Source: Muriicola marianensis
GTDB lineage: Bacteria; Bacteroidota; Bacteroidia; Flavobacteriales; Flavobacteriaceae
Length of the DNA stretch: 64,000 nt
Assembly: GCF_014638095.1 (NCBI RefSeq)
Contig: NZ_BMFH01000002.1
Location: forward strand, 124,001-188,000
Direction: 5' to 3'
Shown one piece after another: positions 32,427 through 41,983 of this stretch. The notes beneath the pieces were generated by a model. The model saw nothing but the letters and a program-made list of their open reading frames with translations, did not search any database and was not told the DNA's origin. The stretch's first letter is position 1, and the number at the start of each line of letters is the position of its first letter. Made by a program: the position numbers and the translations under genes.

Positions 32427-34088
32427 TTATTGTGCTGGTTCATCCGTAGCCGGAGGCATTTCCAGAACAAAGGGTTCTGGTTGCGGGTCCAGGGGGGATA
32501 AAGTTTTTCCGGTAAATGCCGGATGATCCTGGGGATACAGGGTAGCCCTGAACAGACCGAAGATAAAAGGTCCAGTAGGTTGGGCTGGGGAGCCGTCCGG
32601 CAGGGTGTAATCGAACTTGTAAGGGGTCCAGTATTCCCAAACCAGCTTGCCGTTTTCATCGATTTCTATGAGCCTTCCCTGCATTCCCTGGGTGATAAAC
32701 GTATGTCCGTTCCTGAGCCGGTGGGCTCCCGAGATAAAGGCAGAGTACATAGAATAAAGATCCGGAGCCGTATAAGTCCAGTCGGGTTCTGCGGGTCCGA
32801 ATACCCCTTCCTCCCCTGGTTCATAAACGCCTGTTTCTTCCGATGGAATAGACCATTCGTGGACCGCAGAATAATTGCCTACATCCCCAACAGCCACATT
32901 CATTTCAGGATCGGTCTTACCCGCCAGAGATGCCCACATGTTTGGGAGTTTGTTATCGGGATGGGGAATATCGTTGTTGTATACCATGAGATTGCCCGCT
33001 CCGGGATATCCTTCGGGAATCCATTTACTGTCGTGTTGCCCGTATAGCTGCTGGTCCTCTTCCGCGCCTTTTCCGTAATTGGCCGGATTTCCCCATCGAT
33101 AGAGGAGGTCCCCTCCGTGGCCCCATCGACCCCCGGAATCCCCCCTTGCCTCCTCGGTTGTGGTACTGTGATCGATCACAAAGATCTCCCCGTACCCGGG
33201 AACACTGATAACGATCTGATCCAGATCAGGGTTATAGGAAACGGCATTTGTATGGACGATATCGGAACCCCGATTGTCTACAGTGGCATTAGAAGTCAGG
33301 AAACCCATTTGTTTCATCTGATCGAGCCGTTCCTGGGTCATTGGAGATCCCACTTCATCGCTTTGAATGTTGATATTGATTTTCCTGGGATGATCAGAAA
33401 CCACCCCGTAATTCTTTTTTTCAGGATCAAAATCCTGGATCAGGTGGTCCTGCATCCGCCATTCCCAGACAATATTACCACCCTGGGGTCGGGTCGGTTC
33501 TATCTCGATGATCTTATCCAGCCATATCCCCGCTTTGGGAATATGTTTGGGGTCCATGCCGGCGTTTAGAGTTTCCTCCTCACTCAGGGCGTCATAAGAG
33601 ATGGCCAGGATATTCCCGTTGGGCAGGATCTCGATATCGTGGTGGGTGAGATAGGTTTCACTGTGATATGAAAAATCCCAGATGAGATTACCATCCCAGT
33701 CGTATTCTTTGATCCTCCCGGATTGGCCCCCGGCAGCAAAGGTTGTAAAATCCTCATCCCTTTCCATTCGGATGAGATGACCGTTGGGCTGGAGGTAGGA
33801 ATTCATGGAATTGAGGTCTGATTGCCATTGGTGGACCACTTCTCCATTCTTGTCTACCAGGAAAGTGTACGTACTGGTAGGGGGTTCATACAGGACATAG
33901 CCTTCCGTGTCTTCTTCGGAATCGTAGATCAGGCCGCGATCGGCTAGTGCCCCTGACATACTGCGTACGTCCTCCGGTTTCCATTCCCGAACCTCCAGAG
34001 CGGCCACATCTGTCTTCGGTGGAGCTTCGGATTTACAGGATAATAGGGTAAGGAGGAGTAGCGAACAAGCGTAAAAATTTGTTCTCAT
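32427..34088 (-). CDS. aryl-sulfate sulfotransferase-like lipoprotein (ASST)
   Basis: A 553-aa lipoprotein (signal to LLSC, lipid Cys18). The beta-propeller repeats of the arylsulfotransferase family are visible: THHDIEILPNGNILAI, VHTNAVSYNPDLDQIVIS, YGQHDSKWIPEG with NLMVYNND, and GAHRLRNGHTFITQG. The conserved His residues in these repeats are candidates for the histidine that carries sulfate in ASST (His436 in E. coli). ASST enzymes move sulfate between phenols without PAPS. The protein would act in the periplasm or at the surface. Its combination with a PAPS sulfotransferase is noted separately. Confidence 0.85.
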   Translation of the reverse strand: MRTNFYACSLLLLTLLSCKSEAPPKTDVAALEVREWKPEDVRSMSGALADRGLIYDSEEDTEGYVLYEPPTSTYTFLVDKNGEVVHQWQSDLNSMNSYLQPNGHLIRMERDEDFTTFAAGGQSGRIKEYDWDGNLIWDFSYHSETYLTHHDIEILPNGNILAISYDALSEEETLNAGMDPKHIPKAGIWLDKIIEIEPTRPQGGNIVWEWRMQDHLIQDFDPEKKNYGVVSDHPRKININIQSDEVGSPMTQERLDQMKQMGFLTSNATVDNRGSDIVHTNAVSYNPDLDQIVISVPGYGEIFVIDHSTTTEEARGDSGGRWGHGGDLLYRWGNPANYGKGAEEDQQLYGQHDSKWIPEGYPGAGNLMVYNNDIPHPDNKLPNMWASLAGKTDPEMNVAVGDVGNYSAVHEWSIPSEETGVYEPGEEGVFGPAEPDWTYTAPDLYSMYSAFISGAHRLRNGHTFITQGMQGRLIEIDENGKLVWEYWTPYKFDYTLPDGSPAQPTGPFIFGLFRATLYPQDHPAFTGKTLSPLDPQPEPFVLEMPPATDEPAQ

Positions 34089-34166
34089 AATGGTTTAGGT
34101 TGGTCAGTAAGGAAAGATACGCTTTTTTCCTATATCCCGATAAAAATAAGTGGGAGGGAATAGGGG

Positions 34167-34850
34167 TCAGACTGCTTTCTGCACCACTTCAAATACTTTG
34201 GAGCCATCGCATTTGAGGGTCTTGGAAGGGTATTTCAGGATAAGAGCGTAGTCGTGGGTCGCCATCAGTATGGTGCGCCCTGTCTTGTTGATCTCCTGGA
34301 GGACCTTCATCACTTCCACACTGGTCTGCGGATCGAGGTTACCCGTAGGCTCATCCGCGAGGATGAGTTCAGGATCGTTCAGCAAGGCCCTGGCTATGGC
34401 CACCCTTTGTTGCTCTCCTCCCGACAGCTCGTGTGGGAATTTGAACCCTTTGGTTTTCATCCCGACCTTTTCCAGTACTTCCTCAATCCGTGCGTTCATC
34501 AGTACGGGATCTTTCCAGCCTGTAGCCTTCAGTACAAAGAGCAGGTTCTTTTGGATATTACGGTCGGGCAGCAGTTTAAAATCCTGAAAAACCACCCCGA
34601 GTTTTCTCCTCAGGTAAGGGATGTCCTTTTCCTCCATCGTTTTCAGGTTGAACCCTACCACGCGTCCATGGCCTTGTTTCAGGGGCAGGTCTGCGTAAAG
34701 GGTCTTCATAAAACTGCTCTTCCCGCTTCCTGTCTTCCCGATGAGGTACACAAATTCCCCATTCATCACCTCGAGGTTGATATCCTTAAGGACCAGATTT
34801 TCTTTCTGGTATACGGCCACTTCTTTAAGGGTCAAAACGGGTTCTTCCAT
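34167..34850 (-). CDS. ftsE: FtsE-like ABC ATPase
   Basis: A 227-aa ATPase with Walker [12 protein letters not shown]-loop [11 protein letters not shown], signature [15 protein letters not shown] and Walker [14 protein letters not shown], followed by the H-loop ATHDY. The text around the Q-loop ([16 protein letters not shown]) matches cell-division FtsE. FtsE with FtsX couples ATP hydrolysis to peptidoglycan hydrolase control at the septum. No FtsX gene is next to it, which fits flavobacteria where the pair is split. It is divergent from the TPR gene. Confidence 0.82.
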   Translation of the reverse strand: MEEPVLTLKEVAVYQKENLVLKDINLEVMNGEFVYLIGKTGSGKSSFMKTLYADLPLKQGHGRVVGFNLKTMEEKDIPYLRRKLGVVFQDFKLLPDRNIQKNLLFVLKATGWKDPVLMNARIEEVLEKVGMKTKGFKFPHELSGGEQQRVAIARALLNDPELILADEPTGNLDPQTSVEVMKVLQEINKTGRTILMATHDYALILKYPSKTLKCDGSKVFEVVQKAV

Positions 34851-35007
34851 CGGCTTCTTATGTTGATATAAAAGTAATAAGTTCTATAGGATAATAGGGG
34901 AGGACGCTCCAAAAAACTTTTTCTTTGATCAGATTATACTGCCGTCGGTTATTTGCCGTTACTATGTCAAACACGGTAATTCTCAAGAGCTCTAGAACAC
35001 TATGCGA

Positions 35008-38000
35008 ATGAAAAAGACTGCCATAACCCTGGTGGCCCTTGGGCTGCTGCTCACTATCCACGCCCAGGAATCAGGAATCTATACAGATGAAGACAGGATG
35101 TTCCGGGAGGCTCTGGAACTCTACAACAACCGCCAGTACCAGGCAGCACAGACCTTATTTGAAAGGGTAGCTTCCACAACGGAAAACGAAACTACTGCGG
35201 CCAATAGTGCTTATTATGCAGCTAACGCTGCCGTAAGGCTTAATCAAGTAGGGGCAGACAGACTTATGGAGGACTTTGTGGAGAACTATCCAACCTCTAC
35301 CAAAAGAGATGCCGCCTTCCTGGATGTGGCGGATTATTATTTTGAGAATGGGAAATACCCTTACGCCCTCAAATGGTACCAGAAAGTAGAGCCCGGGGTC
35401 GTTCCATTTAAGGATAAGGACCGTTTTCATTTCAATTTGGGCTATTCTCTGTATGCGGCCAAAAAGCCTGCGGAGGCCAAGAATTATTTCAACCGGGTGT
35501 TGACTTCTGAAAAATACGGCCCACAGGCGAAGTATTACCTCGGTTTTATCGCCTATCAACAGGACGACTACGAGGGGGCAAGCCGGCAGTTCGACCAGAT
35601 CACGGACCAGGAACTGCTGGATGAAAAACTCTCTTATTTTCAGGCCGACCTGAATTTTAAGCTCGGGAATTTTGAGGAGGCCATCGCTCTTGCTGAGAAA
35701 CAACTCCCGGTATCAGACCGGCAGGAAGTATCAGAACTCCACAAGATCATAGGGGAGAGTTATTTCAATCTCAAACAATACGCAGAGGCCATTCCTCATC
35801 TTGAGTCCTACCGGGGGAAACAGGGTAAATGGAACAATACGGATTTTTACCAGCTGGGATATTGCTATTACCAGCAGGAAGACTACGCCAATGCCATCCT
35901 CCAATTCAACAAGATCATAGGGGGTAAGGATCCCGTGGCCCAGAACGCCTATTATCACCTGGCCGAGTGTTACCTCAAACTGGATAAGAAACAAGAGGCG
36001 CTCAACGCCTTCCGAAATGCATCCCAGATGGATTTCTCCGGGGAGATCCGGAAAGATGCGCTCCTCAATTACGCCAGGTTGAGCTACGAGATAGGGAATG
36101 CTTATGAACCTGTGACCGATGTCCTGCTGACCTATCTGCAGCAGTATCCAAAGGATGAGTACAGCAATGAGATTCAGGATCTGCTGGTCGATTCTTATCT
36201 GACCTCCAGGAATTTTAAGGGCGCTTTAGAACTCTTGGATGAGAACAGGAATTACGCCAATAAATCGACTTATCAGAAAGTCGCTTTTTATCGCGGGATG
36301 GAACTCTTTACGGAAGGGGATTACGCCGAGGCTGTTGATGTACTCGACAGGGCTGTCCGCGGTGATGCCGATGCGATTTTTACCGCCAGGGCCCGATACT
36401 GGAAAGCAGAAGCGGAGTACCTGTTAAATCGATTTGACCAGGCACTGGTTGATTTTATTCAGTTTCAGCAAAGCGGGGCTGCTGCCAATACTCCTGAATA
36501 TAAGGAGTTGGATTACAACCTGGCCTATACCTATTTTAAGCTTAAGGACTACAATTCTGCCATCCCGTATTTCCGGAATTTCGAGAACCGGAACGCAGGG
36601 GATCCGAAGGGGCAGGACGCTGTGGTCAGACTGGGTGACTGCTATTTTGTGAACCGGGAATACGATCCGGCGATAAGGGCGTATTCGCGCTATATTTCTG
36701 CCAACGGACAGGAACAGGACTACGCGGCCTTCCAAAAATCGATCAGTTATGGTTTTATGGGCCGGAACGATACCAAAATCTCAGAATTGAATGACTTCAG
36801 ATCCCGATATCCCTCCTCCACCCTCAACGACGATGTTCTCTTCGAACTGGGCAATACATACGTTCGGGAGAACCGGGAACAGGAAGGGCTCAGGGCTTAT
36901 GCCGAGCTTGTTGAGACCTATGGGGGAAGCAAGCTGGTGCCTGAGGCCATGCTGAGACAGGGACTGGTACACTACAACGCCAACAGGAATGAGGAAGCTC
37001 TGAAGCAATTCAGGGCGGTGATCAGTAAATACCCCGGGTCTGAGGAAGCTTCACAGGCCGTAAACACCGCAAAACTGGTCTATATGGACATGGGGCGGGT
37101 GAACGAATATGCGGCCTGGGTCAAAAACCTGGATTTTGTGGAAGTGTCCGATTCCGAACTGGACAACGCCACCTACGAGTCAGCTGAACAACAGAACCTG
37201 GAAAATCGCACCGACGCCGCCATCAGGGGATTTGAGAATTATATCAGGGAGTTCCCTTCTGGGCGTCATATCGTCGATGCGCGTTTCAAACTGGCCCAGC
37301 TGTACTTCTCCAGGGGCGAAGGAGAGAAAGCCCTGCCTCATTACCGTTATGTGGCAGACAGGGGAGGGAGCGAATACAAGGAACAGGCTTTGGCCAGGAC
37401 CTGCGAATTGCTGCTGGCCAAGGAGGATAATGCCATGGCCATGAAGTACCTCGGGCAGCTCGAGACCTCCGCAGACATTCCGCAGAACCGTACCTATGCA
37501 CGTCAGAACCTTATGAGGTTATACTACGCGCAGCAGGACTATCAGAAAACGCTCCAATATGCAGACAAGGTATTGGCGGCAGATGGGATCGACGACCGGA
37601 TCAGGAGTGATGCCCAGGTCATGATCGCCAGGTCGGCGATGAGGACAGGAGATGAGACCAAGGCCGAGGAAGCCTACGGGAGGGTAATAAAGATCGCAAC
37701 CGGGATCCTGGCTGCAGAGGCCCTTTATCACGACGCTTATTTCAAACAAAAACGAGGCGACCTTGAGGCCAGTAACACGGCCGTGCAAAAACTCGCCCGC
37801 GAATACTCCATCTACAAAGAGTGGGGAGGGAAGGGCTTGATCGTCATGGCCCAAAATTTCTACGCTTTGGGCGATGCCTTCCAGGCGACCTATATTTTGG
37901 AAAGTGTGATCGAAAACTTCTCCCAGTTTCCCGAGATCCAGTCCAGCGCAAAGAACGAATTGAGCACTATCAAGGCACGTGAAGCCGAGAAGAATGCCTC

Positions 38001-38022
38001 CGTGAACCCTGATGAGAATTGA
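35008..38022 (+). CDS. large tetratricopeptide repeat protein
   Basis: A 1004-aa exported protein (signal peptide MKKTAITLVALGLLLTIHAQ from ATG 35008). It is almost entirely TPR-like helical repeats of about 34-37 residues, for example LGYCYYQQEDYANAILQFNKII and NLAYTYFKLKDYNSAIPYFRNF. Such proteins act as scaffolds in the periplasm (YbgF/BamD-like). Its stop overlaps the next gene's earliest start, and it is divergent from ftsE, so it probably forms a unit with the barrel protein that follows. Specific role unknown. Confidence 0.85.
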   Translation: MKKTAITLVALGLLLTIHAQESGIYTDEDRMFREALELYNNRQYQAAQTLFERVASTTENETTAANSAYYAANAAVRLNQVGADRLMEDFVENYPTSTKRDAAFLDVADYYFENGKYPYALKWYQKVEPGVVPFKDKDRFHFNLGYSLYAAKKPAEAKNYFNRVLTSEKYGPQAKYYLGFIAYQQDDYEGASRQFDQITDQELLDEKLSYFQADLNFKLGNFEEAIALAEKQLPVSDRQEVSELHKIIGESYFNLKQYAEAIPHLESYRGKQGKWNNTDFYQLGYCYYQQEDYANAILQFNKIIGGKDPVAQNAYYHLAECYLKLDKKQEALNAFRNASQMDFSGEIRKDALLNYARLSYEIGNAYEPVTDVLLTYLQQYPKDEYSNEIQDLLVDSYLTSRNFKGALELLDENRNYANKSTYQKVAFYRGMELFTEGDYAEAVDVLDRAVRGDADAIFTARARYWKAEAEYLLNRFDQALVDFIQFQQSGAAANTPEYKELDYNLAYTYFKLKDYNSAIPYFRNFENRNAGDPKGQDAVVRLGDCYFVNREYDPAIRAYSRYISANGQEQDYAAFQKSISYGFMGRNDTKISELNDFRSRYPSSTLNDDVLFELGNTYVRENREQEGLRAYAELVETYGGSKLVPEAMLRQGLVHYNANRNEEALKQFRAVISKYPGSEEASQAVNTAKLVYMDMGRVNEYAAWVKNLDFVEVSDSELDNATYESAEQQNLENRTDAAIRGFENYIREFPSGRHIVDARFKLAQLYFSRGEGEKALPHYRYVADRGGSEYKEQALARTCELLLAKEDNAMAMKYLGQLETSADIPQNRTYARQNLMRLYYAQQDYQKTLQYADKVLAADGIDDRIRSDAQVMIARSAMRTGDETKAEEAYGRVIKIATGILAAEALYHDAYFKQKRGDLEASNTAVQKLAREYSIYKEWGGKGLIVMAQNFYALGDAFQATYILESVIENFSQFPEIQSSAKNELSTIKAREAEKNASVNPDEN

Positions 38023-38029
38023 TAAACGC

Positions 38030-39784
38030 ATGAGCAATATGGCCAGAAATTTTTTAGCCTTAAGTATATCGATCTGTGTATTCCTGGGAACCTATGCCCA
38101 GGACAGAGATTTGGGAACGGAGACCGTTACGGTGGTCAAATCGTATTCCCCAACCATATCGGACGCCTTTAAGATCAGATCCGTACCTGTGTTGAACGAT
38201 TCTATCATCCTCTCCAAAAAGCAGATCCAGTACAGTATCTTTTCCGTTCCTGTGGCCTCAACTTTTGTTCCCGCCAAGGGTAAGGCAGCTGCCGTACAAA
38301 AATCAGCCCCGGAAAAACTGTACAATTCATCTCTTTCCTTCGGCCTTGGTAATTTCAACAATGCCCTTCTGGACTTTTATACCAGCAGGGATATTGACAG
38401 GGGAAACCAGCGGATAGATATAGGCCTCAATCATTTTTCGTCAAGGGGCGACCTCGATTTCACGCCTTTGGATACCGATTTCTACAATACCGCACTGACG
38501 GCCTCTTATTCCGGAAAAGGGCGAAACGGCAGTTGGGGAATCTCGGCGGGGGGCAGCCACCGTCTTTACAACTGGTACGGGATCCCAGAAGGCGTCTTTG
38601 ACGAGGCGACCATCGCAGGGATAGACGAGCAGCAGCAATATTACAGCGCTGAGCTCGGGGGCCGTCTCGAACAGAGCGAATCCTTGTTGGGAAGCGGTGA
38701 ATTCATGGTAAAGCGATTCTGGGATGCCGTTTCCTCAGGGGAGAACAGGGCCAACCTTTCAACGGGTCTGGATTTCCCTTTAAGCCAGGATTCCTTTTCC
38801 CTGGGGATTCACCTGGACTATGTAGGGGGAGAGTTTGCCAATGCCAGCGTGAACAGTACTACCAATACCGGCGGGATCAACTACGCTCTACTTCAGGCAG
38901 GGATCAGTCCTTCCATCCTGATCGAACAGGACCAGCTCAGTCTGAGGCTCGGGGCCCGTCTCGTTTACGGTACGGACATGGAGAACAGCGAGAGCAATTT
39001 CTATATCTATCCACAAGTAACAGCCACTTACGAATTACTGGACGAACTGGTGATCGTGTACGGTAGTGTGAGCGGTGAATTACGGCAGAATTCCTATGCG
39101 GATTTCTCTGAAGAGAATCCCTTTGTATCACCTACGCTTACCATTCAACCCACAGATCAGCAGTACGATGCGAGGATCGGTTTCGAGGGTCAGCTTTTAC
39201 CTACCCTGAGCTATAATGTCAGGGGGTCCTACCTGGCAGAGAACAGGAAACCCCTCTATAAGCTCAATCCTCAAAATGATTTCAGGAATGACGAGAAAGG
39301 CTATACCTACGGAAATTCCTTCGAGTTGTTTTACGATGACGTAAAGACACTCAGCATTTTTGGGGAGCTCAATCTCGACATCAGCCGGAATTTTTCCCTT
39401 GGAGTCAATGCCTCGGTAAGGGATTACGATACGGAGACGGATAATCCTGCCTGGAACCTGCCCAACGTGGAAGGATCCCTGTTCATGGATGTTCAGATCG
39501 ATGACCAATGGTTTGCAGGGGCATCCCTTTTCTATGTGGGGGAACGTGAAGATCTCTTTTCACAGGCCGTGCCGAACACCCAACCTGCTGATTTTCCGTC
39601 GACCATCCTGACGCTCGACAGCTATTTTGATGCAAATGCCCATCTGGGCTATCGTTTCAGTGATCAATTGTCTGTTTATGCCAGGGCGAGCAACCTCGCG
39701 AATAATGACTACCAGCGATGGGCCAACTTCAGAGTGCAGAGCTTACAGGTATTGGGTGGCCTTACCTACAAATTCGACTTTTAA
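38030..39784 (+). CDS. outer membrane beta-barrel protein
   Basis: A 584-aa protein with a signal peptide (to about residue 24, ending TYAQ) and then mainly amphipathic beta strands with aromatic ends and the terminal phenylalanine (TYKFDF) of outer-membrane barrels. There is no plug domain. Related proteins are often annotated as TonB-dependent receptor but lack a TonB-box and plug. ATG 38012 would overlap the TPR stop by 11 bp; ATG 38030 is a clean alternative and is used. Together with the TPR protein it looks like a barrel plus periplasmic scaffold. Confidence 0.75.
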   Translation: MSNMARNFLALSISICVFLGTYAQDRDLGTETVTVVKSYSPTISDAFKIRSVPVLNDSIILSKKQIQYSIFSVPVASTFVPAKGKAAAVQKSAPEKLYNSSLSFGLGNFNNALLDFYTSRDIDRGNQRIDIGLNHFSSRGDLDFTPLDTDFYNTALTASYSGKGRNGSWGISAGGSHRLYNWYGIPEGVFDEATIAGIDEQQQYYSAELGGRLEQSESLLGSGEFMVKRFWDAVSSGENRANLSTGLDFPLSQDSFSLGIHLDYVGGEFANASVNSTTNTGGINYALLQAGISPSILIEQDQLSLRLGARLVYGTDMENSESNFYIYPQVTATYELLDELVIVYGSVSGELRQNSYADFSEENPFVSPTLTIQPTDQQYDARIGFEGQLLPTLSYNVRGSYLAENRKPLYKLNPQNDFRNDEKGYTYGNSFELFYDDVKTLSIFGELNLDISRNFSLGVNASVRDYDTETDNPAWNLPNVEGSLFMDVQIDDQWFAGASLFYVGEREDLFSQAVPNTQPADFPSTILTLDSYFDANAHLGYRFSDQLSVYARASNLANNDYQRWANFRVQSLQVLGGLTYKFDF

Positions 39785-39929
39785 AAGACAGCCATAGTTG
39801 TTCTTCAGGGTTATATAGGTCAGGATTGGGCTAGTTCAGTCGCCTTTTGTCGATGTTAACGGTCATCACGGAGGGATTAGGTGCCTGTAATCCGGACAAT
39901 CCTTACTTTTATGGGTAGAATACCTGCCG

Positions 39930-41027
39930 ATGAAAGGATTCTTTCCATATCTGGGTTTGTTTCTCGTGGTGTCCGGGTCTGCGGCTGCCCAGAACCTGGT
40001 CTTAAACCCAAGCTTCGAAGAACACAGGGAATGTCCCGGTAAACTCGGAAACTTTAATACAGACGTGGTCAGCTGGACAGCCCCCACACTGGGTTCTACG
40101 GATTATTTCCACGGGTGTAGTGAGGCCATGGGAACCCCAAAGAACTTTAACGGCACCCAACTGGCTGATTTTGGCCAGGGTTATGCCGGGTTCTACCTGT
40201 ACGCCCCTAATGACTACAGGGAATACATACAGGCCGAGTTGGTTTCCCCTCTCGTGGAAGGGGTGACCTATGAACTGAGTTTCTTTGTGAGTCTGGCAGA
40301 GCGGTCCGATTTCGCGATAAACGCTTTCGGAGTGGTTTTCTCAGAGAATCCTTTGCATTTTGAGATACAGAAGGACTTGTCTAAGCGACATCTCTATTCA
40401 AACCCCGACAACCCCTTTACTTATGTGGAGATCGGATATTCACACTTTGCCAATGACAAAAAGGAATGGATGCTGGTGACCACCACCTATACGGCTAAGG
40501 GAGGAGAACGGTATATGACCCTGGGGAATTTCAAGAACAATGCGCGTACCCGCAAATTCCTGATTAAAAAGGATGCAAAACAGGGCGCTTATTACTACAT
40601 AGACATGGTGTCTCTCCTTTCACCTGATCACGGGAGTTCCATCGCCGGGAATATATCAGAAAAGGAAACCCCGACTCTGAATACACCCCATCTTTTTCAG
40701 CATGTGCTATTCGATTTTGACGAATACCGTCTCCTGGATTCCGCCAGGGAATACCTTAAGGAGACCTTCGACTTTCTTATGAAAGACCCCAGTTTACACA
40801 TTGTGATCCACGGACATACCGACAGTGTGGGCTTGCCGGACTACAATATGCAACTTTCAGGTAACCGCTGCAGGGCTGTTGTGGAATATTTTACGGGTCT
40901 CGGCCTGCCAAAGGACCGCATATCCTGGAAAGGACACGGAGGGGATCTTCCGATTGCAGATAATTCTACCGCTGCCGGAAGACAGCAAAACAGGCGGGTG
41001 GAGTTTATCCTGACCCGGATGGAATGA
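39930..41027 (+). CDS. OmpA family protein
   Basis: A 365-aa exported protein (signal peptide MKGFFPYLGLFLVVSGSAAAQ). Residues about 22-230 are a jelly-roll-like N-terminal part (NLVLNPSFEE then VSWTAP), and the C-terminal 120 residues are the OmpA peptidoglycan-binding domain: VLFDFDEYRLLDSAREYL, IVIHGHTDSVGLPDYN, LSGNRCRAVVEYF and NRRVEFILTR. The Asp/Arg pair for diaminopimelate binding is present. A cell-wall anchored surface protein is likely. Confidence 0.88.
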   Translation: MKGFFPYLGLFLVVSGSAAAQNLVLNPSFEEHRECPGKLGNFNTDVVSWTAPTLGSTDYFHGCSEAMGTPKNFNGTQLADFGQGYAGFYLYAPNDYREYIQAELVSPLVEGVTYELSFFVSLAERSDFAINAFGVVFSENPLHFEIQKDLSKRHLYSNPDNPFTYVEIGYSHFANDKKEWMLVTTTYTAKGGERYMTLGNFKNNARTRKFLIKKDAKQGAYYYIDMVSLLSPDHGSSIAGNISEKETPTLNTPHLFQHVLFDFDEYRLLDSAREYLKETFDFLMKDPSLHIVIHGHTDSVGLPDYNMQLSGNRCRAVVEYFTGLGLPKDRISWKGHGGDLPIADNSTAAGRQQNRRVEFILTRME

Positions 41028-41125
41028 TACCCCTGCAGTGCCCCGAAAGGTTACTCCAACAGATTTGATCTGAAATCCCATCCCAAAATGTGCCGGAAAC
41101 ACCGTACTTTGCAAAAAAAGAGAAG

Positions 41126-41887
41126 ATGGACCTTAATTTAGCAGTATTGATAGACGGGGATAATATCCCATCGGCCTACGTAAAGGAAATGATGGAGGAG
41201 ATCGCCAAATACGGCAATCCTACCATCAAGAGGATCTATGGCGACTGGACGAATCCACGCCTTGGGAAATGGAAGAATGTACTGTTGGAGAATGCTATCA
41301 CGCCCGTACAGCAGTATGGGTATACAGCCGGAAAGAATGCTACTGATTCTGCTATGATCATAGACGCGATGGATATTTTGTATTCCGGAAAGGTCAACGG
41401 GTTCTGTCTGGTGAGCAGCGACAGCGATTTTACACGCCTGGCCACACGCTTGCGGGAAGCGGGGATGATGGTGTTTGGGATAGGAGAGAAGAAAACCCCC
41501 GATCCGTTCATAGTAGCCTGTGATAAGTTCATTTATATCGAGATCTTAAAAAAGCAATCAGAAGAAGCCTCGGCGGAAACCGAAGGCAGCAAAGCCGGCA
41601 AAAAGAGTGGAGTAGATAAGATCACCAGAAAGGATATCAACCTGATCACAGACACCGTAGATGACGTGGCTGATGACGACGGCTGGGCGTTTCTCGGGGA
41701 TGTGGGCAGCCTCCTTCAGAAGAAACAGCCCAACTTTGATTCCCGGAACTACGGCTACCAGAAACTCACACCCCTGATCAGTGCCATGGGTGAATTTGAT
41801 ATCGAAAGAAGGGAAGATGCCAAAGGCCGCAAAAAGCTAATCTACGTGAAGATCAAGGAGAAAAAGGGCAAAGGTTCACGCCGATAA
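41126..41887 (+). CDS. NYN domain / LOTUS (OST-HTH) protein
   Basis: A 253-aa protein. The N-terminal NYN ribonuclease-like domain has DGDNIP (Asp pair), KNATDSAMIIDAMD and SSDSDFTRLATRLR, giving the acidic metal-binding set. After a Lys/Glu linker, a C-terminal LOTUS/OST-HTH domain follows (DINLITDTVDDVADDDGWAF to RREDAKGRKKLIYV). Such proteins cut or bind RNA. The frame extends to 41090 but the start is ATG 41126 (MDLNLAVLIDGDN). It stands alone. Confidence 0.85.
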   Translation: MDLNLAVLIDGDNIPSAYVKEMMEEIAKYGNPTIKRIYGDWTNPRLGKWKNVLLENAITPVQQYGYTAGKNATDSAMIIDAMDILYSGKVNGFCLVSSDSDFTRLATRLREAGMMVFGIGEKKTPDPFIVACDKFIYIEILKKQSEEASAETEGSKAGKKSGVDKITRKDINLITDTVDDVADDDGWAFLGDVGSLLQKKQPNFDSRNYGYQKLTPLISAMGEFDIERREDAKGRKKLIYVKIKEKKGKGSRR

Positions 41888-41929
41888 GTCCTTTAATTTC
41901 TGCTTGTGTTTTGTATGGGCCAAATTCAC

Positions 41930-41937
41930 TATTTTTG
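41930..41937 (+). promoter_or_regulatory. -7 box (TATTTTTG) of the amidohydrolase gene
   Basis: Exact TAnnTTTG, 46 bp before ATG 41984; it lies inside the upstream-extended frame, which is therefore not used. Confidence 0.55.
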
Positions 41938-41983
41938 GAAGCCTGTGAAAAATCGGGTCTCCATACCCGGAACAATTGCAAAT

